Position numbers and translations under genes: made by a program
Assembly (NCBI GenBank): GCA_029547805.1
Contig: JAKPOP010000010.1
Span: 335,675-399,674, forward strand
From: Deltaproteobacteria bacterium
Lineage (GTDB): Bacteria; Myxococcota_A; UBA9042; DTJE01
DNA: 64,000 nucleotides
Direction: 5' to 3'
Shown here: positions 1 to 8,215 of the stretch, piece by piece
Layout of the letters: each line of letters begins with the position of its first letter
How positions within the stretch are numbered: the stretch's first letter is position 1
Notes under the pieces: model-generated
Told to the model about the DNA's origin: nothing
The model's input: the letters and a program-made list of their open reading frames with translations, nothing else
Database searches by the model: none

Positions 1-72
1 ACCGGCATCCGGCAGCCGGGCAGGACATCAGACCCCCATCCGGTGGCGGGCCACGGTTCCTGGAGCCACGTG

Positions 73-81
73 TGATAAGAT
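73..81 (+). promoter_or_regulatory. extended -10 candidate for the TPR gene
   Basis: TGATAAGAT reads as TGN plus TAAGAT, an extended -10. It ends 27 nt before the ATG at 109, the same geometry as several other genes here. No convincing -35 was seen. Confidence 0.3.
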
Positions 82-108
82 GCCGCGGACTCCACTGGGG
101 AGACCCGG

Positions 109-1824
109 ATGTCGTTGCGATCGTCCCTGCTCTCGTGCCTGTTCCTGGTCATGGGGACCCTGGCCTCCAGGGCCGCCTCGGGAGACTCGGCCCCCGTCGA
201 GTACACGGTTCCCCCGGGCCAGGAGGACCTGCTGCTCCGGATGACCCGTCCGGCGGCCCGGGGCTTCCCGGGAGGCTTCCTGCTGCAAGAGGTGCGGGTG
301 GAGCGGACGATGGTCGTGGCCTCCTACCGGGATCGCGCCGGGCAGACCGTCGTGGTCCACCTGGTCCACCCCTCCCGAGCCGATCGCCCCATGGCCCGGA
401 CCGAAAAATTCGCCCTCCTGGTCCCGGAGAAACCAGAAGGCCGTGCGGCTGATCGCCTGGTCACGGCCCTGGCCCGACAGGTCCGCAAACACGAGGTGCC
501 CTTTGCCTGGTCCACGGCGAGCGATGGGCAGTCTCCTTCCCCGGCCCCGCAGGAGACAGCCGGCAGCGCGCCCCCCGGCATGTGGATGCCCGAGATCCCA
601 ACCAATGGCCTCAGCATCGCCTTCCTGGGCCCCCCGCGACACCAGGTCGCGTCGGGGGCCCTGTCGGAATATCAGGCCGTCCGTGACGCCCTGGCCGGGA
701 GCGCCACCCCCGAGGCCCTGGCCCGGGCAGTCGCCCTGGCCCGCAAGCACTCGGCCCATGGCCCGACGGTCCGGGCGATCGCATCGCTGGTCCGGACGGC
801 CGGCGACGGGTCCCGGGCCCGGGACCTGCTGCGCCCGCTGGCGGCCAGCCCCGTCGAACAGACCCCTGAGGACCTGCTCACGGAGTACCTGGCCTCCCTG
901 GAACTGGCCGGCGACGGACAGGCCCTCCAGGAGGTCTGCAGCCACGTCCCGGCATCCTCGAAGTCCCTGGGGCCGGACCCCGCCTGCTGCCGGATCGCCG
1001 CCTGGACGCTGTTGCTCCGGGAGGGCCGGACCCAGGAGGTGGTCCGGGCCGTCGGGCCGCTGGATGCCCCGGTCTCGAAGACCTGCGAGGCGGTGATCCG
1101 CCTGCGACTGGCGATCCACCTGGACGACCCCGCAGCGGTGGAGAAGGCCGGCAAGGCCGCCACGGACGCCTTCCCGAAGGACCCGGACCTGTGGTTTCTG
1201 TGGGGCAACTACTACTGGAACCGCCGGGAACTGGACCGGGCCATCGCCCCCTGGGACCACCTGATGGCCCTGCGCCCCGACTATCCCTCGGCCCTGGGCC
1301 TCTACATCTCGACCTACCTCATGAGCGGCCGCCTGGCCCAGGACACCATCCCCCAGTGGAGCCGCAAGGCCGACGCCGCCCCCGACGACCCGGTGCTGAA
1401 CTACCTCGCCGCCATCTCCTGGTACTACAAGGCCAACAGCACCCACGACCCCGAGGACTACCGCCGGTCGATCCCCTACTTCGAGCGGGTCGTCGCCCGC
1501 ATCCCGAAGGACCAGCCCCGGGCCTGGATGTATCTGGGAATGGCCCACTTCTTCACCGGGAACCAGCAGAGGGCCGAGCAGATCCTCCAGGACCTGGAGC
1601 CCTACACCTGGCACGAGCCGGACATCAACTACTGCCGGTCGCTGGTGTACCGGAAGACCGACCTGCCCCGGGCCATCGCCGAGATGGAGCGGTTCCTCCA
1701 GGTCTTCCTGATGGCCGGACGTCTGAACTTCGGACCCGCGAAGCTGAAGAAGGCCCAGGATGACCTCGCGGCGATGAAGCGAGGCGAGATCCCCTCCTAC
1801 TGGCTCCCGCCGGACGCCCAGTAG
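109..1824 (+). CDS. exported TPR-repeat protein
   Basis: A 571-residue protein with a clear signal peptide at residues 1-23 (a run of Leu/Ser/Cys/Val, then SRA before Ala). Residues 25-130 form an uncharacterised N-terminal domain. From about residue 210 to 540 the sequence is helical and resembles degenerate tetratricopeptide repeats, with Trp/Tyr-rich pairs such as WFLWGNYYWNRRELDRAI and MYLGMAHFFTGNQQRAEQIL. Such arrays usually bind partner proteins in the periplasm. The gene faces the next leftward gene tail to tail and seems to be a single transcription unit. No enzymatic motif is visible. TPR assignment is by repeat pattern only, and the exact role is unknown. Confidence 0.8.
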   Translation: MSLRSSLLSCLFLVMGTLASRAASGDSAPVEYTVPPGQEDLLLRMTRPAARGFPGGFLLQEVRVERTMVVASYRDRAGQTVVVHLVHPSRADRPMARTEKFALLVPEKPEGRAADRLVTALARQVRKHEVPFAWSTASDGQSPSPAPQETAGSAPPGMWMPEIPTNGLSIAFLGPPRHQVASGALSEYQAVRDALAGSATPEALARAVALARKHSAHGPTVRAIASLVRTAGDGSRARDLLRPLAASPVEQTPEDLLTEYLASLELAGDGQALQEVCSHVPASSKSLGPDPACCRIAAWTLLLREGRTQEVVRAVGPLDAPVSKTCEAVIRLRLAIHLDDPAAVEKAGKAATDAFPKDPDLWFLWGNYYWNRRELDRAIAPWDHLMALRPDYPSALGLYISTYLMSGRLAQDTIPQWSRKADAAPDDPVLNYLAAISWYYKANSTHDPEDYRRSIPYFERVVARIPKDQPRAWMYLGMAHFFTGNQQRAEQILQDLEPYTWHEPDINYCRSLVYRKTDLPRAIAEMERFLQVFLMAGRLNFGPAKLKKAQDDLAAMKRGEIPSYWLPPDAQ

Positions 1825-1919
1825 CACCGGTTCCGTGCCCCCCCGAAGACTCTCGTCCCGTGCTGCGTCCCGGGTCGCCCGGCCTCCCAGGCCCCTGGAG
1901 ACACGGATCGCCCCTGACC

Positions 1920-1938
1920 CCGGTCCCGTCAGGACCGG
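1920..1938. terminator. weak hairpin between convergent genes
   Basis: CCGGTCC and GGACCGG form a 7-bp stem with a 5-nt loop (CGTCA) in the 156-bp gap between two convergent genes. There is no T-tract, so intrinsic termination is doubtful. Confidence 0.25.
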
Positions 1939-1980
1939 CCGCGACCCGCGCTGGACAGGGGATGCGAAACAGAGCAAGGG

Positions 1981-4900
1981 TCAGGAGAACATGTGGTCCA
2001 GGCCCTCCTGGAGGCGCCGCTTCGCGTCCTCCCGGTCGACCGGGATGTCGTCGTCCTCGGCCTTGAGCCCCTGGGCCACCTGCCTCAGCATCGCCGCCAC
2101 CGCCGGCAGGGACTGTCCCGGCAGACTGGCGGCCTTTGCCGCCTCGGCGGCCACCCGGCCGCGCCGCTGCTGCTCGCCGGCCCCGTGCTCCTGGACCACC
2201 TGCCGGGCCCAGACCGCCGCCTCGTTGCGGATCCGGGCCGCAGCGTCGTTGTAGATCTTGTCGTAGTCCGAGGCGGACATCTGGGCGGGATTCGACGTCG
2301 CCCCCAGCCCGGCGCCCACCGCGGCGCCCACCGGTCCGGCCACTGCGGCCCCCACGGCGGCACCCGTCGCCGCACCCACCGCGGCGCTGCCCCGGGGCCG
2401 GTCCGCGTCGTTCGCCTTTCGCTGGGCCTCGAGGGATTCCTTGAGCCCCTTCAGTTTCCGCTGCAGTTCCTTGGTCTTCAGTTCCTCGGCCTCGGTGTCC
2501 AGCCGCCCCGCGCTCTGGGTGCTGTTGGCCTGCACGGCCGTCGCCGCGGCGGTGACCCTCCCGATCATCGGCTCCGAGACGATCGGCTCCTGGGAAGGCC
2601 CCGTCGCCGAGGAGATCGCGCCACCGGTCCCCGCCGCGCCGGCCCCCGCACCGACGAGCGACGCGAAATAGGGGCCGAACTGGGCCTGGAAGTCCGCCGC
2701 CTTCTGTTTGCCCTGCTGCTCCTCCTGGTCCAGGGCCTGCTCCTGCCCCTGGATCTCCTGCTGGATGCCCTTCGCGGTCTGGATGTTCTCGTTGGCCCGG
2801 TTGGCCTCCTCGATGGCATCCTTCTCGGCCTTCGTGGCCTTGTCCGACGCCTCCATGGCCACCTTGCCGGTGCCCAGCAGTTCCTCGTCCGCCTTCTGCG
2901 ACTCCCCCTCCTTCTGCTGGGCCTCGGCCCCGAAGGCCAGCGTCTTGGCCTCGCTGTCCGACATGCCCCCCATCGTCTTGAGCAGGAACTGCATGATCTT
3001 CCCGGTGATGTAGTTCATCACCTTCGCGATGGTGCCCTTCACCTTGTCCATCACGGCCTTCACGATGTTCTTCCAGACCCACTTGAGCGCGGACCCGACG
3101 AAACTCGCGATGGACTTGGCGAACTTCTTCACGCTCTTCCAGGCCTTGCCGATCAGGCTGGATTTCTCGTAGTCCCGCTTCTCCCGCTCGTAGTCCTCCT
3201 TCGCCTTCTTCTGGGCCTCCTGGTCCACCCTGGACTGGTCCGGCTCGGCGGCCATCCCCCGCTGGGCCGCCTGGACGTCCTGGTTCGCCTCCCCCTGGGC
3301 CTGCTGCCCCTGGGTGTTGGCCTGCTGGTTCGCCTGCTGCACCTGGCCTGTCGCCTGCTGGCTCTTCTGCAGGTCCACCTGGTCGGCCTGATTCTCGGCC
3401 CGCTGCTCCGCCACGGCGTTGGCCTGCGCCATCGCCTCCTGGCCCCCCCGGACGGCCGCAGGGGCCACGGTCTTCAGCAGGTGATCCCGGTAGTCGATCT
3501 GCTGGGCGATGTCCCCGTCCAACGACCCCTTCATCTCCCGGAGGGCCTTGCGCTGGACCTCGATCCCCTCGTAGTCCTCGGGCTGGAGCAGCACGTCGGC
3601 CTCCGTGGGGCCCACCATCTGCGGCACCAGGACCTGACCGTTCGGCCCGACCCCGGCCTGGGCCCGAGGCGCCTGCCCCAGCCCGGCGCCGATGAGGTTG
3701 TCCAGGGCCTGGATGTGCCCCGAGACCGGCGATCCCCCGCCGCCCGCCATCCCGGACCGCACCGCGGCCCCTCGTTCGGCGGATCGGGTCTCGTCGAACT
3801 GCTCGGACATGTACTTGTCAACGCTCTTCGACTTCCAGTCCTTGTTGAGGGCATCCCGGTTCTTCCAGGTCTCCGACAGCACGTGCTTGACGAGCCCCTT
3901 CCGGTCCGACGCGGCCATCTTCAGCGTCCTCTTCCAGGTCTTCCCGTTCTCGCTGAGGGCCTCCCGGATGTTGGGCAGAACCTTCTCCTTCAACCCCTTG
4001 AGCGTCTCCTTGCCGACCTCCTTGAGCCCCTGCTTCGTGAAGGTATCCCGGACCCCGTGCTTGAGCCCGGTCCAGGTCCCCTTGGCAACCGACTTCGCCT
4101 TCTGGAGGAAGGTCTTGCCGGCGAAGTTCTTGGACTTCGTGAGGTTCTTGGTGGCGGTGAAGCCCTTCTTGGCCCCCTTCGCCCCCTTGGCACCGATGGC
4201 CGCGGTGATGGCCTCGACGCCGGCCATCAGGCCGCTCTGGATCCCCTCGCGCATCGTGGAGGCCATCTGGGCACGCTTCAGGGGATTCTTCTCCTTCCCG
4301 ATGCGCACGGCCGCCAGCGCCGCCTGGATCAGGGACAGGGCGAAGTCCGCCGCCTTCACGACGAGGCTGACGATGTTGGCGATCCGGGAGATCGCCATCA
4401 GGGGCCCGGCCACCGGCGGGAACCAGATCGTCAACAGCGAGGCGATCGTGGTGATCAGGCTGACCTTGTCCGCCACGTCCCCGACCAGGCTCAGGGCCGG
4501 ACGGACGTAGCCGATGATGGCGAGCCAGGTCTCGATGTCCCCGAGCCCCTTGACCTGATAGGGATTGTTCTTCCAGGCCTTCTTGAGGTCCCCGATCCCC
4601 ACCCAGTTCAGGATCTTGTCCCCGAGCGTCTTCTTGGGAAGGTTCTCTTTGAGATCCGCCGTCCGCCCCCGGATGCCCTCGGTGAAGGTGGCCAGTTGCA
4701 GGATCCGGTTCCGGGCCTCTAGGTCCGGGTGGGAGGCCATCCAGGCCTGCATCTCCGGGGACGCCCCGGCCGCCTGCCCCAAGGTGCCCGCAAGTCCCGC
4801 CTGCCCGGCGGCCCCGGCGGTACCCGCCACCACGTGCCCCTGGTCCGCCTGGGCCTGTCCTCCGAGGGCGGAATCTCCCCCCGCAGGCCCGTGGCCCTGG

Positions 4901-5670
4901 CGCCCACCGACCCCGGCATGCCCCCTCTCGCCTCCTGGAGTGCCCTTCGTCGGCGAGGCCTTCTTCTTCGATTCCCCATGGGCCGCCTGGGCCCCCGGGG
5001 ATCCCTCCTGCCCGGCCTTGCTCTCGTCCGCCTTGCCCTCCCCCGAGGCCTTCTGATCCTGCTCCCCGGCCGGCGCCGCGGACTGATCGCCGCCCTCTCC
5101 GCCCTCGCCGGCCTGGGATGCCCCCGGCTCCTCCCCGGCCTTCGGCTCGGCTCCCGGGGCCCTCTCCTGTCCAGGAGACGCCTCCTGAGACTGGGCCCCT
5201 CCCTCCTTCTTCCGTTCCTCCTCGGACTCCTGGGTCCCCGCCGTCTCCCCCTCCCGGGAGGCCTGCTGGGAAGAGTCCCCGGTTCCCTGCGAATGGACCT
5301 GCCCCGACGACGCCCCGACGGCCCCGCTCCCGCCTTCCTCCTCCCGTCTCGCCTGGTCCCCCGCGGCCTCGCGTCCCGTCCCGGCCTCCTGCCCCTGCGT
5401 CCCTGCCGGGGCCCCGGCGCGTCTCCGCTGGTCCTGGTCCTCCTCCTCCCGGGCCTTCGCCGCCTCGTCGGGCGACAACCGGTTCAGGATGCGCCCGAGG
5501 CCCTGGCGTCCGGCCTGCTCCAGATACTTGCGCGCATCTTCCTTCTGGGCCACCCGGGCCATCCCCGCGGGAATCGCCGCGCCCAGCCCCTTCTTGAGCG
5601 TGTCGGGCCGCAGGGCCTTCTTGAGGTCCTCCGGCTTCTTGATCCCCAGGGATCCGAGGCTTCCCAACAT
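1981..5670 (-). CDS. giant low-complexity/coiled-coil protein, possible eCIS cargo or accessory
   Basis: A 1229-residue protein without a classical signal peptide. The start has a good site (GGAGGTGA). In order: a short Lys/Leu-rich N-terminal segment (1-60); a Gly/Glu/Gln/Ala/Ser-rich disordered stretch (about 65-300); a hydrophobic helical block (about 380-455); a Lys-rich amphipathic part (about 470-640); a Gln/Ala coiled coil (about 740-830); a second amphipathic Trp/Lys block (about 840-890); another coiled coil; and a glycine-zipper-like Ala/Gly/Val run near 1100-1130. Hydrophobic helices plus a glycine zipper recall pore-forming or membrane-inserting cargo. It lies just downstream of the AAA ATPase on the same strand. 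I do not recognise a named family; linkage to an injection system is inferred from that neighbour. Confidence 0.7.
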   Translation of the reverse strand: MLGSLGSLGIKKPEDLKKALRPDTLKKGLGAAIPAGMARVAQKEDARKYLEQAGRQGLGRILNRLSPDEAAKAREEEDQDQRRRAGAPAGTQGQEAGTGREAAGDQARREEEGGSGAVGASSGQVHSQGTGDSSQQASREGETAGTQESEEERKKEGGAQSQEASPGQERAPGAEPKAGEEPGASQAGEGGEGGDQSAAPAGEQDQKASGEGKADESKAGQEGSPGAQAAHGESKKKASPTKGTPGGERGHAGVGGRQGHGPAGGDSALGGQAQADQGHVVAGTAGAAGQAGLAGTLGQAAGASPEMQAWMASHPDLEARNRILQLATFTEGIRGRTADLKENLPKKTLGDKILNWVGIGDLKKAWKNNPYQVKGLGDIETWLAIIGYVRPALSLVGDVADKVSLITTIASLLTIWFPPVAGPLMAISRIANIVSLVVKAADFALSLIQAALAAVRIGKEKNPLKRAQMASTMREGIQSGLMAGVEAITAAIGAKGAKGAKKGFTATKNLTKSKNFAGKTFLQKAKSVAKGTWTGLKHGVRDTFTKQGLKEVGKETLKGLKEKVLPNIREALSENGKTWKRTLKMAASDRKGLVKHVLSETWKNRDALNKDWKSKSVDKYMSEQFDETRSAERGAAVRSGMAGGGGSPVSGHIQALDNLIGAGLGQAPRAQAGVGPNGQVLVPQMVGPTEADVLLQPEDYEGIEVQRKALREMKGSLDGDIAQQIDYRDHLLKTVAPAAVRGGQEAMAQANAVAEQRAENQADQVDLQKSQQATGQVQQANQQANTQGQQAQGEANQDVQAAQRGMAAEPDQSRVDQEAQKKAKEDYEREKRDYEKSSLIGKAWKSVKKFAKSIASFVGSALKWVWKNIVKAVMDKVKGTIAKVMNYITGKIMQFLLKTMGGMSDSEAKTLAFGAEAQQKEGESQKADEELLGTGKVAMEASDKATKAEKDAIEEANRANENIQTAKGIQQEIQGQEQALDQEEQQGKQKAADFQAQFGPYFASLVGAGAGAAGTGGAISSATGPSQEPIVSEPMIGRVTAAATAVQANSTQSAGRLDTEAEELKTKELQRKLKGLKESLEAQRKANDADRPRGSAAVGAATGAAVGAAVAGPVGAAVGAGLGATSNPAQMSASDYDKIYNDAAARIRNEAAVWARQVVQEHGAGEQQRRGRVAAEAAKAASLPGQSLPAVAAMLRQVAQGLKAEDDDIPVDREDAKRRLQEGLDHMFS

Positions 5671-5991
5671 GCGTCACCTCCAGGGGGAGATGCAGTCATC
5701 CAGTGGTCCCGCAAGCATGGATCGTGCCACCTTGACGAACTGTCGCCGAGTAACCAGCGCCAACTCTCCGAATCAACTCCAGTTTCCCGCAAAGCCGCAC
5801 CCGGCGGACGGTCCCGGTCCTCCACGTGGCCCCCCGGGCCCTGATCCCGCCCCCCTCCGGCTTCCTCCCGGCAGGAACGCATCGAGACTGCCCGCAACAC
5901 CTCCCGCGACGTCGCGCCCGGCCGGCCGGGGACTCCAGGCCCCGTCGGAGGGCCTGGGGTCTACAGACCCCAGGGGAGGTCCGATCCCCCG
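5671..5991. other. 321-bp gap between the AAA ATPase and the giant protein
   Basis: Both neighbouring genes run leftward. The gap carries the upstream region of the giant-protein gene and, at its right end, a strong hairpin just after the ATPase stop codon. I see no convincing small gene, and no clear -10/-35 pair for the downstream gene. Confidence 0.5.
5953..5974 (-). terminator. perfect 10-bp hairpin after the AAA ATPase gene
   Basis: CCTGGGGTCT and AGACCCCAGG form a perfect 10-bp stem with a 2-nt centre, 17 bp past the ATPase stop codon. No U-tract follows on the minus strand, so it may be a pause or RNA-stability structure rather than a full terminator. Confidence 0.4.
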
Positions 5992-8181
5992 TCAGGACTC
6001 GATCTCCTCCCGGACCAGTTTCCCGATGGCCCGGTACTCGGTGTTGGCCGCCTGGACCATCAGGGCCATGTCCACCGGCCGGTTCGCCTCGGCGGCCAGC
6101 GTCGCCGCCCGGATGATCACGTTCCGGATGTTGCCGCCGGCCAGCAGGTAGCGCCGGGCCATCTCCCCGAGGTCCAGGTCGGGCGCCACCGGGACCTCCG
6201 GCGGCAGCAGCGTCTTCCAGAGCAGCAGGCGCTCCGCCTCCTCGGGGAACGGGAACTCCACGAAGAAGCGCAGCCGCCGCCGGAAGGCCTCGTCGATGCT
6301 CCCGGGGAAGTTCGTGGTCAGGATCGCAATCCCCTCGTAGGACTCGATGCGCTGCAGCAGGTAGTTCACCTCGAGGTTCGCATACCGGTCCACCGAGGTC
6401 TTCACGTCGGTCCGCTTCGCGAAGAGGCTGTCGGCCTCATCGAAGAGCAGCACGGCCTGGGCCCGGGCCCCCTCCTCGAAGGCCCGGCCGAGGTTCTTCT
6501 CGGTCTCGCCGATGTACTTGTCCACGACCCGGCTCAGGTCGATCTGGAAGATCTCCCGGCCCAGTTCCTTGGCGATGATCGAGGCGGCCATGGTCTTGCC
6601 CGTGCCCGGAGGCCCCGCAAAGAGGCAGGGCACGCCCGGGGTCTTCAGCAGTTTCGCCCCGAGGCCCCACTCGTGCAGGATCCGGTACCGGTTCCGGAAG
6701 AACTGGACGATCTCCCGGAGGGTGTCCAGGGTCCGCCGAGGCAGCACCAGATCGTCCCACCCCTCCCCCTTGTGGACCGGAATGGCCACTGCCGACAGGC
6801 GATGGCTCAACTGGGCCCGGATGATGTCCACCACGACCGGCAGCGGCAGCGTCTCGGCCTTCGCCCCCGCCGTCTCGGCCCACCGGCCCACTGCCCGGCA
6901 GCAGGCCTCGATGGCGCCGCCCGAGAGGCTGTAGCGCCCCACCAGGTCCGCGATGGGAAATCCCGGGGGCCTCCGACAGGTCCGGGCCAGGCCCCGCTCC
7001 CAGAGGCGCTGCTGGTCCTCGACCTCCGGAAAGGGGATCCCGATCTCCTGGAACTCCCCGTGGGGTCGCAGGACCTCCCGGGGACTCACGGTGGCCCCGA
7101 CCAGCAGGGGCCCCGGAAAGTCCTCCAGCACCCCGAAGAGGTCGTCCAGCACCGCCGGCCCCGTCCCGGACCGGTCCAGGTCCTCGATGCCCTCCAGATA
7201 GATCGCCGCCCCCAGCAGCAGGGCCTCCCGAACCAGCCCCCGGAGGGTCCCCTCCCGGTCCTCCTGCCCCGAAGGGAGCCGGTCCAGGCGCACGGTCATC
7301 AGCGGACGGCCCTGCTCCCGCAGGGTCTCCAGCGCCAGGCTCCGGCGGCCCGATCCAACGGCCCCCACCAGCACGACCCCCCGGAGCCTCCGGTCCATCC
7401 CCTGGCGCCGGAGGGCCTCCTGGACGGCCCGGCGAACCGGCGCCGGCAGCAGCAGGTCGCCCAGCAGGTCGTTCCGCACATACCAGGCGGCGGCACGGCC
7501 CAGCACGGTCCGGTCCGGCTCCCGGTGCCCCCGGATCCATCCCACCACCCGGTCCGCCACCTTCAGGGGGCGTTCGGTGACGCGGGTCATCGGCCCCTGG
7601 TCCGGCAGCACCCCCGCCTCGACCAGCCCCAGTCGCCGCAGCCGGGATCCGGGCTCCAGGGCCGCCCAGACCCGGTCCCGGTCCGGTCCCAGGCCGGCGA
7701 CCAGGTCCGCCAGGAAGGCCCCGTCGACGTGCCGGCGGGTGAAGTCGGCCCAGGCATGGGAGTAGGCCCGGGCGAATCCCGGGTCCAGGTCCGGTGCCGC
7801 CAGGGCCATCAACAGGTCCATCTCCAGGTCGTCCAGCCCGAAGGCCGCCCGGAGGTCCTCGATGGGCAGGCGGAGGCCCGTCTCGGCGCTGGCCGCCAGG
7901 CGATCGGCCATGAAGCGCTGGAAGCGCTCCAGCGAGTCCTCGATCACCTGCAGCGCCTCGGTCACCTCCGGTCCGGGAGGCTCCATCGCCAAAAACGCCT
8001 CGACCTCCCGGCGACTGGCGAAGAGGTCGCTGGCCTTGCCCGACGAATCCAGAAAGCGGTCCGTGAAGAGGACCAGGTGCCGCTGGATCAGCAATCGCAG
8101 TCGGACGAGCCAGTCCTGGAGATGATCCTCGGGGCCCCGGTAGGCCCGGACCTCCCCCCCTTGCCCTCCGGCCTCCGGCAT
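5992..8181 (-). CDS. eCIS-type AAA ATPase (two AAA modules)
   Basis: A 729-residue cytosolic ATPase. The chosen ATG at 8181 has AGGAGG just upstream. An N-terminal helical domain (1-220) is followed by a degenerate AAA module with an altered Walker A (GAVGSGRRS, about 270) and IYLEGIEDLD in the Walker B position. The C-terminal module is intact: GPPGTGKT (about 523-530), LLFDEAD (about 576-583), a sensor-1-like LTTNFP and a paired-Arg FRRRLRF. The tandem plan, with a dead first module and an active second, matches AAA proteins that accompany extracellular contractile injection systems (Afp15-like), where the ATPase is thought to aid particle assembly. No sheath, tube or baseplate gene lies in this window, so the system assignment is an inference. 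Confidence 0.8.
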   Translation of the reverse strand: MPEAGGQGGEVRAYRGPEDHLQDWLVRLRLLIQRHLVLFTDRFLDSSGKASDLFASRREVEAFLAMEPPGPEVTEALQVIEDSLERFQRFMADRLAASAETGLRLPIEDLRAAFGLDDLEMDLLMALAAPDLDPGFARAYSHAWADFTRRHVDGAFLADLVAGLGPDRDRVWAALEPGSRLRRLGLVEAGVLPDQGPMTRVTERPLKVADRVVGWIRGHREPDRTVLGRAAAWYVRNDLLGDLLLPAPVRRAVQEALRRQGMDRRLRGVVLVGAVGSGRRSLALETLREQGRPLMTVRLDRLPSGQEDREGTLRGLVREALLLGAAIYLEGIEDLDRSGTGPAVLDDLFGVLEDFPGPLLVGATVSPREVLRPHGEFQEIGIPFPEVEDQQRLWERGLARTCRRPPGFPIADLVGRYSLSGGAIEACCRAVGRWAETAGAKAETLPLPVVVDIIRAQLSHRLSAVAIPVHKGEGWDDLVLPRRTLDTLREIVQFFRNRYRILHEWGLGAKLLKTPGVPCLFAGPPGTGKTMAASIIAKELGREIFQIDLSRVVDKYIGETEKNLGRAFEEGARAQAVLLFDEADSLFAKRTDVKTSVDRYANLEVNYLLQRIESYEGIAILTTNFPGSIDEAFRRRLRFFVEFPFPEEAERLLLWKTLLPPEVPVAPDLDLGEMARRYLLAGGNIRNVIIRAATLAAEANRPVDMALMVQAANTEYRAIGKLVREEIES

Positions 8182-8209
8182 CGCGATCCTCCTCTCGGTC
8201 CGCCGGTGG

Positions 8210-8215
8210 ATTATC
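8210..8215 (-). promoter_or_regulatory. -10 candidate for the AAA ATPase gene
   Basis: GATAAT on the minus strand lies 28 nt before the ATG, overlapping the stop codon of the upstream gene. No clear -35 is present. Confidence 0.3.

Noticed and set aside
28-1977. A leftward open frame opposite the TPR protein
   Set aside because: The rightward frame has a signal peptide and TPR pattern; the leftward one shows only Gly/Arg/Val-rich low-complexity sequence.
2111-2125. A GACTGTCCC match as a fourth GGGACAGTC element
   Set aside because: It lies inside the coding region of the giant protein and lacks the flanking CGG and TTGC bases, so chance is a sufficient explanation. The same applies to the match near 42110.
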